Shown here: piece by piece, positions 1 to 7,653 of the stretch | Position numbering within the stretch: the first letter of the stretch is position 1 | Layout: each line of letters opens with the position of its first letter | NCBI RefSeq assembly: GCF_946480385.1 | Contig: NZ_CAMLJP010000004.1 | Location: forward strand, 1 to 64,000 | Origin: an uncultured Azospirillum sp. | GTDB taxonomy: Bacteria; Pseudomonadota; Alphaproteobacteria; Azospirillales; Azospirillaceae | Length of the DNA stretch: 64,000 nt | Direction of reading: 5' to 3' | Translations under genes and position numbers: made by a program | The notes under the pieces: generated by a model | Database searches by the model: none | What the model was told of the DNA's origin: nothing | Seen by the model: only the letters and a program-made list of their open reading frames with translations

Positions 1-178
1 AGGCGTGATCGACCTCGACCGGCTGGCCGTTCGGGCCGCCCAGAGCGTCGTCGCCGTCCACATAGCCCATGTAGTGCCGGATCAGGTGGCACATGCGCCA
101 AGCGGTCTTGTAGGTGACGCCGATCTCGCGCTGGACGCGCTTCGCCGCCACCCCGTTCCGCGTCGTGCAGAACAGGAA
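1..178 (-). mobile_element. IS1595-family (ISXO2-like) transposase fragment
   Basis: On the minus strand, bases ~178 to 2 encode about 58 residues typical of the middle of IS1595-family transposases: TTRNGVAAKRVQREIGVTYK, then TAWRM, IRHYMG, VDGDDALGG and PVEVD. The last is the region of the first catalytic Asp of the DDE domain. The N-terminal zinc-ribbon part expected upstream in the transposase is absent, because PelG sequence is there instead. No terminal inverted repeat can be seen at the junction. The rest of the element, if any, lies outside the window. Confidence 0.75.
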
Positions 179-1309
179 CATCACCTGGAAGAAGGCGCCC
201 AGCACGCCGAAGCGAAACATGCCAATCTGCTGGTACTGCAGGCCGATGGCACCGACGATGGCCGGGGCCAGGAAGATGCAGACGGCGCAGACCGCTCCTT
301 GAAGGATCACCAGATTGCGACTGCTGTCGAGCAGGGCGGCGATGATGGCGCGGTGGTTGCGGGCGATCTGATCGAAGGTCGCGTGCTTCTGGATGTCGCG
401 GTAGAAGGCTTGGTAATGCTCGAAGAAGCGGGTCTCGATGTTCACCGTGAACAGGGTCAGCGCCGGCAGCGTCGTCAGATAGGCGATGAACATGGCGCCG
501 TCATAGGCGCTGTAGATCGCCATGGCGCCGGAGACCAGTTCGCGCTCCGGCGCGAACCACATGATCCACTTGTCGGTCCAGACCGCGGCGTTGGCGAAAA
601 AGCCGATCAGCGCCAGATCGGCGTATTTGCGGAAATAGGACAGGAAGTCGAACAGCCGGCCGACCGGATAGGGATATTCGGCCAGGACCCGCGCGATCAA
701 CCCGAACTGGATCACCGCCAGCCCGGCGGAAAAGCCCCAGATCATCCCCGCCGCGCCGAAGCGGTCGCCCAGCAACACCGCCCCGGCCATGCCGGTGGTC
801 ATGCCGACGCCGAAGGCGATGGTGACCGCCAGATAGTCCTTCAGCGCCGACAGGAAGATCGACACCACCCAGATGCCGCAGACCAGGAAGAAGTTCGCCA
901 GCCCACCCAGCATGATCGGCAGCGGCAGGCCGCTGAACAGCAGGTAGAAAGGTCCGGCGGTCAGGCCGGCGATGGCATAGGCCAGCCCCAGCGTCGCCAG
1001 CAGCATGCCGGGCGCCGCCTCCACCTCCTTGGCATAGATGGCGTCGGCGAGATAGCGGGTGGCGACCAGCACCAGCGGCCCGGTGAGCACCACCGAGAAG
1101 CAGAAATTGTAGATCACCACCACCCGGAACAGCGTCAGCTGCTCCGGCCCCACCAGATCGCGGCCGAACAGCGTGATGCCGGCCAACGCCAGGATGGTGA
1201 ACATCCAGGGGCCGGACGTGATGAAGGCGGAATGGGCATAGCCCTGCAACACCCCCAGCAGATCGTCGCGCCGGGCCAGCCGGCGGAGCGCGAAGCCGAT
1301 GCCGGCCAT
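1..1309 (-). pseudogene. pelG: PelG-type Pel exporter, 3' end replaced by transposase sequence
   Basis: PelG is a polytopic inner-membrane protein of the polysaccharide-flippase type that works with PelD/E/F in Pel synthesis and export. The ATG at 1309 lies one base after the pelF stop. About 375 residues look like PelG: they start MAGIGFALRRLARRDD and carry a series of hydrophobic helices. Around residue 377, at QVMFLF, the reading frame passes without a stop into TTRNGVAAKRVQREIGVTYK, which belongs to IS1595/ISXO2-type transposases. PelG proteins are usually about 455 residues, so roughly the last 80 (the final membrane helices) are missing. The frame is still open at base 2. Either the gene is broken in this strain or the contig is chimeric here. 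Confidence 0.8.
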
Positions 1310-1310
1310 C

Positions 1311-2879
1311 TCAGGCGGCTCCCTTCAGGTCGAAGTCGGCGTGGTCCAGGGACGGCCGGGTCGGCATGGCGATGTGCTCGTCATAGATGGCGCGATAGAC
1401 GCGGTCGATGGCGACCTTGTCGTAGGACTGGGCGACGCGCCGGGCAATGGCCTGCGCGCAGCGCTCCCTCCAGGGGCGGTCGAGCAGAAGGGCGCGCAAC
1501 TCCCGCGCGGTGTCGAGCGGGCTGGCCAGCGGCGTCACCGCCCCGCCCGGACCCAGCGGCGGCACCTCGTCCGGACGGCCCATCAGCAGTTCCGAACAGG
1601 ATCCGACATCGGTCGCAACCGTCGGCACGCCGGACGCCCCGGCCTCCAGGATCACCAGCGGCTGCGCCTCGCTGACGCTGGTCAGGGCGATGGCGTCGAT
1701 CTTGCCCAGCCAGTCGGTCAGCTTGACCCGGCCGGCGAAGATCACCGTCTGCTCCAGCCCCAGATGCTTCACGATGGTCCGGCATTCCTCGACATAGCCG
1801 GGGTCCTCCTCCAGCGGGCCGAGGATCATTGCCTTCAGGTCGGGGATGTCCTCGCGCAGGATGCCGGCGGCGCGGATGTAGGTCTTCACGTCCTTGATCG
1901 GCACGACGCGGCCGATCAGGGCGATGGTGGGCGGGCGCGGCGTCGGGTCGCGCCGGACCTGGGAATAGCCGGCATAGTCGATGCCGTTGGGCACGATCAT
2001 CAGCTTGGCCGGGTCGGCGCCCTGCCGGCGCTGGAACTCCTGGTTTCCGCCGTACAAGGTGATGATGCGGTCGCAGGCGTCGTAACAGGCCTTGGAGTAG
2101 CTGGCGAAGGTGTCCAACCACAGATCGCGCAGGTCGCGCTTCTTGCGGTCGAGTGCGAGCGAGGTGTCGGCGCCCTCGAACAGCCATTCGGCCATCAGGA
2201 TCTCGATGCGCCGTTCGTTGGTGTAGATGCCGTGTTCGGTCAGCAGGGCCGGCCGCCCGGTCTCCAGCCGCGCCCGCGCCGCAAACAGCCCGGCATAGCC
2301 GGTGGAGATGGCATGATAGACCGACGCCTGCGGCATAGGAACCAGCAGCGTGGCGAACAGCCCGCTCATCAGTGCCCGGCTGCCCCAGAAATATTCGAGG
2401 AAGGAGGCGTCCGGCAGGGCGGCCCTGCACATGCGCACCACCATCTGGAAGGCGTCCTCGGAATTCAGCAGCGCCCGCTTGCCGATCCGGCCGCGCCGGG
2501 GAGCTAGCAGGCGCAGAACCTCCGCCACCTCGGCCAGCCCTCCGCCCTGCTGCAAGCGGGCGAGCGGCTTTTCCAGGGCCGCCACCAGCCGCCCGGTGCC
2601 GGGCTGCCAGCGCCACCCGGCGGGGGGATCCTGCAGATAGACGTGGGTCAGGCCGGTGACGTTGGACGGCAGATCATAGGCGAGCTTGCGGGCGCCACGG
2701 TCGGCGACCAGCGCCACGATGTGGAAGGTCAGGTCGGAGTGCGAGCGGATCAGGTCGTGCGTCCAGGTCGACACGCCGCCGGCGACATAGGGATAGGACC
2801 CCTCCATCAGCAGGCAGACGTCGGCCTTGGGGGCGCGGGGCGCCTCGGGCGGGAGCGGCTGGGACGGGGAGCGGCTCAT
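1311..2879 (-). CDS. pelF: Pel polysaccharide glycosyltransferase PelF
   Basis: Cytoplasmic GT4-family glycosyltransferase that polymerises the Pel chain from UDP-sugars at the PelDEG membrane complex. The 522-residue protein opens with the PelF signature CLLMEGSYPYVAGGVSTW (about residues 22-39). It has a GT-B C-terminal domain with ALIGRVVPIKDVKTYI and an E-x7-E motif in SEAQPLVILEAG. The ATG overlaps the pelE stop as ATGA, so the two are translationally coupled; pelG begins one base after its stop. Length and motifs match family members, so the call is firm. Confidence 0.95.
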   Translation of the reverse strand: MSRSPSQPLPPEAPRAPKADVCLLMEGSYPYVAGGVSTWTHDLIRSHSDLTFHIVALVADRGARKLAYDLPSNVTGLTHVYLQDPPAGWRWQPGTGRLVAALEKPLARLQQGGGLAEVAEVLRLLAPRRGRIGKRALLNSEDAFQMVVRMCRAALPDASFLEYFWGSRALMSGLFATLLVPMPQASVYHAISTGYAGLFAARARLETGRPALLTEHGIYTNERRIEILMAEWLFEGADTSLALDRKKRDLRDLWLDTFASYSKACYDACDRIITLYGGNQEFQRRQGADPAKLMIVPNGIDYAGYSQVRRDPTPRPPTIALIGRVVPIKDVKTYIRAAGILREDIPDLKAMILGPLEEDPGYVEECRTIVKHLGLEQTVIFAGRVKLTDWLGKIDAIALTSVSEAQPLVILEAGASGVPTVATDVGSCSELLMGRPDEVPPLGPGGAVTPLASPLDTARELRALLLDRPWRERCAQAIARRVAQSYDKVAIDRVYRAIYDEHIAMPTRPSLDHADFDLKGAA

Positions 2880-4003
2880 GCGGCCAGTTCCTCGGCAGCG
2901 GTCTCGGCGTCGGCCGGATCATTGTCGCGCCACAGGGCGAAGACGTCGCGCAGCGCATCGGGCAGCGCCGCCCCGTCGCCCAGCAGGTCGGGCCGGCGGA
3001 TGGGCAGCGCCCGCAGGTCAGTGAAGCGGCCGAGCCGGAACAGGCTCTCGGCATACCAGAACAGGATGCGGCTGTCGGACGTGCGGTCGATCAGCGGTTC
3101 CAGCCTCGCCGCCGCCTCCGCCGCCAGTCCGCAGCGCAGCAGCAGCCGGCCGAGGTCGAGGCGGATACTGTCGTCATCGGGCGCCAGTTCCAGGCTGCGG
3201 CGGTAGCCGTCCAGCGCCTTCTCGCGGATTTCCGCCTCGCGGTTGGAATCGAGTAGGCCGCAGAAGGCGTAGTCGTCGAGGTGGCGGGACAGGGCGGCCA
3301 GGGCGCCGGCGTCGTCCGGATGGGCGCGGGCGGCATGATCGAGCGAAAGCCAGCGTTCGTTGAACTCATGCTCCACCCGCGCGGTCGCGGTGGCGGCCTG
3401 GACGCGGACAGACGGGTCGGCATCGGCGAGGCCGGCCTTCAGCGCGGGCGTGAAGGCCGGGCGGAAATGGCGGGCGACCAGGGCGATCACCGCCTGCTTC
3501 TGCTGCGGCGTGCCCATCCACATCATGTCGGTGAAGGATTCGCCGGCGACCAGATGGGCGTTCTCGCGACCCGACACGATCAGTTCGTACAGCTCCTGCG
3601 CCGGACCAGTCTCGCTTTCGGGGAAGAGGGAGAGATACCAGTCCTGGAAGCCGGTGGCATAGCGGCTGAACAGCGCCAGCAGCGCGGCGGTCACCAGCGT
3701 GCAGAGGGCGCCCAGCGGACCCAGCGGCACCATGATGACCAGCAGCAGCCCGGCCAGCCGCAGGTCGCGGCCCCGCCGCGCCCGGCTGCGCAGCCACAAC
3801 CCGACCAGTCCGCAGAGCAGCAGATGCAGCGCCGCGGCTGATGGCGCGGCGAAGGGGATGCCGGACAGGCCGAAGGCCAATGCCCCGGCATCGAGCAGGC
3901 CGGCGCCGACCGTCGCCGCCACCAGCTCGGCCGTGCCCGCGGCCGGGCGGTCGCCCGCCAGCGTGCCGATGGTTTCAGCGGAATCAAGAGCGGGGCCGGT
4001 CAT
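2876..4003 (-). CDS. pelE: Pel biosynthesis membrane protein PelE
   Basis: A 375-residue PelE-like protein. Two or three hydrophobic segments lie in the first ~115 residues (around LLDAGALAFGLSGIPFAA and LAGLLLVIMVPLGPLGALC). A cytoplasmic helical-repeat part follows, with TPR-like units (EKALDGYRRSLELAPDDDS, LDLGRLLLRCGLAAEAAARL). PelE is known to associate with PelD and link the c-di-GMP receptor to the PelF synthase. The ATG at 4003 overlaps the pelD stop (ATGA) and its own stop overlaps the pelF start. The same open frame continues upstream, but only through pelD in another frame, so the overlap start is preferred. The call rests on topology, repeats and its place between pelD and pelF. 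Confidence 0.88.
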   Translation of the reverse strand: MTGPALDSAETIGTLAGDRPAAGTAELVAATVGAGLLDAGALAFGLSGIPFAAPSAAALHLLLCGLVGLWLRSRARRGRDLRLAGLLLVIMVPLGPLGALCTLVTAALLALFSRYATGFQDWYLSLFPESETGPAQELYELIVSGRENAHLVAGESFTDMMWMGTPQQKQAVIALVARHFRPAFTPALKAGLADADPSVRVQAATATARVEHEFNERWLSLDHAARAHPDDAGALAALSRHLDDYAFCGLLDSNREAEIREKALDGYRRSLELAPDDDSIRLDLGRLLLRCGLAAEAAARLEPLIDRTSDSRILFWYAESLFRLGRFTDLRALPIRRPDLLGDGAALPDALRDVFALWRDNDPADAETAAEELAA

Positions 4004-5409
4004 CCCGCCCCCTCCGGCACGGCTTTGTCGGCGGCCGGCTCCGGCTCCGTCGGCTCGACCCGGCGGGTGACGAAGCCGATGGGGATGTTGGCCAGCCCGT
4101 CGGGCAACTCCCGGCGCACCGCGCGTTCCAGCTTCGCCTCCACCAGCTTGGCACCTTCCAGCGGCGTGCCGGCCAGGATCACGCCGAAGGAGGCGCCCTG
4201 CTGGCCGAAGTCGCAGGCAAGATCGGTGTCGCGCAGGCTGCCGCGCACCGCCGTGCCGATGGCGGCGGCAAGGTCGGCGCGCTGGCCGACCGACAGGCGG
4301 GACAGGCCGGTGGGGCGAATGGTGATGGCCGTCGTCTCGAACCCCATGCGGCGGCCGAGCAGGGCCAGGAACTCCGCCTGCCGGCCGATGTAGCTGGAGG
4401 AGTAGAGCGCGTCGTCGGTGAAGACGCGCTGTTCGTTGGCGGTGCGGAACTGGCGCGCCTTGGCCAGCGCGGTGCCGATCCATTCGCACAGGATGCGGAA
4501 ATTCTCGACCGTGTTGACGCTGAGGTCGGTGAAGCCCAGGCTTTCGACCTTCACCATGCCGACGACCTCGCCGGTGTCGCTGCTGACCAGCGGTCCGGCC
4601 AGAACGCCCTCGCCGGCCAGGATGCGCTCGTCCTCCACCCGGTTGACGCAGAGCTGCCGCTGGCGGGCGATCACGGTCTGGAACAGCGGAGTGCCGCTGT
4701 CGAACCAGCGGGCATAGCTGTCGTGCTCGTCGTCCCAGCCCTCGTTCGTCACCGATTCCAGCACGTCGTTGTTCAGCAGGAACAGCGAGAACTTCTCCGG
4801 CTTCATGACGGTGCGGACGAGGTCGGCGACGCCCAGCATCACCTCCCCCTCGTCCAGATGGTCGATGGACTTGGCGGCCTGATAGAGGGTGAAGACGGTG
4901 CGCAGCTGGCCGGCGACGCGGGTCTCCAGGCTTTCCTTCACCGATTTCAGCGCGCGGTAGGAGCGGGCGATGGCCTCCGCCTCCTGCCGGGCGGCGGCAA
5001 GGCCGGCGCGCAGTTCGTCGCGCTCGCGCAGCTGGCGCATGCGCAGCTCGCCGAACAGCACGGCGGCGACCAGCCACAGGATGGGCTCGCGCGTCAGGGT
5101 GAAGAGATGGTCGTAGAGGTCCTGGTCGATGCCGGCATCCGGCATGTTGCCGAGCCGCAGCGCCACCGACGCCACCAGCGCCGCCAGCACGCCTTCGCTG
5201 GTGCCGTACTGGATCGCCAGCAGCAGGACCGGGATCCAGAAGGGATGCGGCTGCACCCCGTCGAAGCGGACCCCGGCGCCCAGCCAGACATCCAGCCCCA
5301 GCGCCACCGCGAAGAACAGCAGCAGTTCCAGCAGCGCGACCGGCCGCAGGCCGAACCAGCGGCGGGGGGATGCGCCATCGGCGGGCGGTGGACTCGGCGG
5401 GCTGCTCAT
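4000..5409 (-). CDS. pelD: c-di-GMP receptor PelD (GAF plus degenerate GGDEF)
   Basis: Inner-membrane c-di-GMP receptor that switches on Pel synthesis. The 469-residue protein has about four N-terminal transmembrane helices (residues ~20-130), a short coiled coil, a GAF domain, and a GGDEF-like domain whose active-site motif is degenerate (GQQGA). An RxxD inhibitory-site motif (RDTD, residues ~393-396) sits exactly five residues before it, the spacing used for c-di-GMP binding in PelD. I use the ATG at 5409; a TTG three codons upstream has almost no room after the GAGG ribosome site. It overlaps pelE by ATGA. Receptor function is inferred from the retained RxxD. Confidence 0.93.
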   Translation of the reverse strand: MSSPPSPPPADGASPRRWFGLRPVALLELLLFFAVALGLDVWLGAGVRFDGVQPHPFWIPVLLLAIQYGTSEGVLAALVASVALRLGNMPDAGIDQDLYDHLFTLTREPILWLVAAVLFGELRMRQLRERDELRAGLAAARQEAEAIARSYRALKSVKESLETRVAGQLRTVFTLYQAAKSIDHLDEGEVMLGVADLVRTVMKPEKFSLFLLNNDVLESVTNEGWDDEHDSYARWFDSGTPLFQTVIARQRQLCVNRVEDERILAGEGVLAGPLVSSDTGEVVGMVKVESLGFTDLSVNTVENFRILCEWIGTALAKARQFRTANEQRVFTDDALYSSSYIGRQAEFLALLGRRMGFETTAITIRPTGLSRLSVGQRADLAAAIGTAVRGSLRDTDLACDFGQQGASFGVILAGTPLEGAKLVEAKLERAVRRELPDGLANIPIGFVTRRVEPTEPEPAADKAVPEGAG

Positions 5410-5422
5410 GCTGGGCAAGGCC

Positions 5423-6046
5423 TCAGGGATTACCGGCTACCACCGGCCGCAGGCTGTCGATCATCCGCGTCACCACCCGCTGGGCGACGTTGTTGACGCT
5501 GTCGCGGCTGAAATAGCCGCGGCCGGCCTCCGACTGGCTGGAGGTCCACAGCACGGCGCCGTCGGAGCTGCGGACCAGCCGGGCGTTCAGGCCGACCACC
5601 GGCTCCTCGCGCAGGCCATGCTGGTAACCATATTCCGACACGCTGCCGGACAGCACCGCATCCACCCCCAGCGTCCGGCCGGCGGTCTGGGCGTCCAGCG
5701 GTGCGGCGTCGGCCGGCGTGTCTGTGGCGGTGGCGTCGGCGGCCGGCTTGGCGGCTGACAGGCGGCTGCGGACGCGGGACGCCTCCATGCTGCGGAGGCC
5801 GTCGACGCCGTACAGCTCGGTCGAGACGATGTCGGCGGCGATCTGGCCGGCGTTGGGGTGGTTGGTCAGATTCTCGAAGGGCAGGACGGCGACGATCGAG
5901 CCGGCCGGCAGCACGGCGCCCGGCTGTGCGAAGTCGCGGCTGTTGATCCGGCCGAAGCTGCAGCCCGCCAGCAGCAGCCCCACCGCCAGCAGCGCCCCAC
6001 CGGCCCGCACACCCTTACCCGTCATTCCCAGACCCTTTCGCGGCAT
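5423..6046 (-). CDS. pelC: Outer-membrane lipoprotein PelC
   Basis: PelC is a periplasm-facing lipoprotein that forms a ring under the PelB pore and funnels the polymer. The 207-residue protein has a basic start, a hydrophobic stretch and the lipobox LLLAGC (cysteine near residue 26). The mature part begins GRINSRDFAQPG and contains VAVLPFENLTNHPNAG, characteristic of the fold. The start at 6046 is chosen because an AGGTGGA ribosome site lies seven bases upstream; a more distal in-frame ATG at 6070 lacks one. The gene starts 41 bases after pelB-barrel and is followed by pelD within 15 bases. Confidence 0.9.
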   Translation of the reverse strand: MPRKGLGMTGKGVRAGGALLAVGLLLAGCSFGRINSRDFAQPGAVLPAGSIVAVLPFENLTNHPNAGQIAADIVSTELYGVDGLRSMEASRVRSRLSAAKPAADATATDTPADAAPLDAQTAGRTLGVDAVLSGSVSEYGYQHGLREEPVVGLNARLVRSSDGAVLWTSSQSEAGRGYFSRDSVNNVAQRVVTRMIDSLRPVVAGNP

Positions 6047-6087
6047 CACCAGTCCACCTTTTTTAACCATAAAGTGTTGACACACCG

Positions 6088-7653
6088 TCAATAACGCCAG
6101 ACCAGAGTGACGCCGGCGCTGTTCACCGCGCTGGCTGTGCCGCGCGATGTGGAGCGGGCATGGCTGGCACGGAAATTCAGCTCCAGATTGTCCGTTGGTT
6201 CCCACCCCAGCGAGAGGGCGCCCTGCGGCCCGCTGCGGCCCCGCCGGTCATAGGCGTAGCCGACCTGCACCGCATAGCGGACGTAATCGGTCAGGAAATC
6301 CTCGGCATTCAGCTGCAGCGCGTGGATCTCGCGCGTCGCCGCCGGCAGCGGGACGTAAGGCTGACCGAGCGCATCCTGCCGCTCCTCGCGGTGGGCGACA
6401 TATTCGGCGTCCAACACATAGGCGACGCTGGTCAGCGGACCCGCCGCGTTCAGCGTGTAGCGCAGCGATCCCTCCGCCGTCGCGCTGCGCGCCAGATCGG
6501 CGTCGCCGGCAAGGCCATAGCGGTTGTAGCCGGCGCCCAGCGACAGGAACCAGCGGTCGGACAGCCGGTCCTCATGCTGGAAGAACAGGCGGTCGCGCCG
6601 GCCGCCGTCGACGATGCCTTCCAGGAAGGCGAAGCTCGGCTCGCTCCAGGCGAAGCCGGCACGGATTTCCGACTCCTCGCCGCGCCAGCCTTGGATGAAG
6701 CCGGCACCCAGCGTCTGCGGCGCGGCGTAGAACGACAGGGTCGAGCGCTCCCACTCCGGCCAGTCATGGACCAGCGCCGCCTCCAGCCGGGAGCGGGCGC
6801 CGTGGAAGGGCTCCAGCCGGCCATCTTCGCGGCGGGCGGCGTCGACATCGACCTCGCGGCGCTCAAGGCTCCAGGTGAAGGCGGTGGAGCGGCCGAGCTC
6901 CTGCACCCCGCTGAAGCGGGCGATGCGCTGCAGGTCGGCGTTGCGCACCTTCTGCCAGTCGAGGTCGAGGCGGTTGCGATCCGCATTCTCGTGCAGAAGC
7001 AGCGCCTTGCCCTGCACCAGGGACGGTTCGTCGGGCGTCAGCTCCAGCGCCGTGTCGTAGGCGCGGATCGCCTCCCGCCAGCGGCCGAGCCATTCCTCCG
7101 CCTGGGCCAGCAGGGCGGTGGACTGGGCGTCGCTGGGGTCCTGTTCCAGCAGATCGCGCAGCAGGCTTCGTGCCGGTCGGACGTCGCCGCCCTCCATCAG
7201 CGCCAGCGCGCGGAAATAGTCGAGACGCCGGCGGGCGGCACGGTCGGCGGCCTGCGCCTCCCGGCTGGGGACGGCGGCGGGCGCGCGGGTCAGGGCGACG
7301 CTGAGGCCGGTGCGATCGGCAGCGACCGTCGCCTCGACGCCGCTGGCGAGCACCAGGACGACGCTGTCGTAGCCATAGAGAACGTTGTCGACCCAGGACT
7401 CCAGCCGCTCCGGCACACGGTCGAGCGCGACCTCGCCGAGCGGGCGGTTGAACCGCAGGACCAGTTCGCGGCCGTCGCGCTGGATTTCGGTGGCGACCGG
7501 GTCGGGCCAATGCAGGGCGAAACGGGCAGCGCGGTCCTCGCGCACGGCTTCAAGCCGGGCCGAGGCCGATTGGGCGTGTGCGGGAGCGGCAGCGAGGAGG
7601 GTTAAGGCAAAGAGCGCAGAGGCGCGCAAGCGATCACGGAAGGGCCAGGACAC
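6088..7653 (-). CDS. pelB: PelB outer-membrane beta-barrel half, separate protein
   Basis: A 521-residue secreted protein corresponding to the C-terminal porin part of PelB. An N-terminal signal peptide (ALFALTLLAAAPAHA, cut before QSA) is followed by a short beta-rich region, TPR-like helices (WREAIRAYDTALELTPDEPS), and then about 280 residues of alternating strands. It ends LVWRY with a terminal aromatic, as outer-membrane barrels do. The GTG start at 7653 overlaps the end of the upstream TPR gene by 20 bases. In Pseudomonas, PelB is one protein of about 1190 residues; here the barrel has its own signal peptide, so the split looks functional rather than a frameshift. Confidence 0.85.
   Translation of the reverse strand: MSWPFRDRLRASALFALTLLAAAPAHAQSASARLEAVREDRAARFALHWPDPVATEIQRDGRELVLRFNRPLGEVALDRVPERLESWVDNVLYGYDSVVLVLASGVEATVAADRTGLSVALTRAPAAVPSREAQAADRAARRRLDYFRALALMEGGDVRPARSLLRDLLEQDPSDAQSTALLAQAEEWLGRWREAIRAYDTALELTPDEPSLVQGKALLLHENADRNRLDLDWQKVRNADLQRIARFSGVQELGRSTAFTWSLERREVDVDAARREDGRLEPFHGARSRLEAALVHDWPEWERSTLSFYAAPQTLGAGFIQGWRGEESEIRAGFAWSEPSFAFLEGIVDGGRRDRLFFQHEDRLSDRWFLSLGAGYNRYGLAGDADLARSATAEGSLRYTLNAAGPLTSVAYVLDAEYVAHREERQDALGQPYVPLPAATREIHALQLNAEDFLTDYVRYAVQVGYAYDRRGRSGPQGALSLGWEPTDNLELNFRASHARSTSRGTASAVNSAGVTLVWRY

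Noticed and set aside
5..1675. Long plus-strand open frame opposite pelG/pelF
   Set aside because: It is the antisense shadow of real pel genes. The translation is rich in Gln, His, Asp and Gly with no domain, typical of the complement of GC-rich coding sequence.
3841..5496. 551-codon plus-strand open frame opposite pelD
   Set aside because: Shadow frame; PelD on the other strand has GAF/GGDEF motifs and coupled starts.
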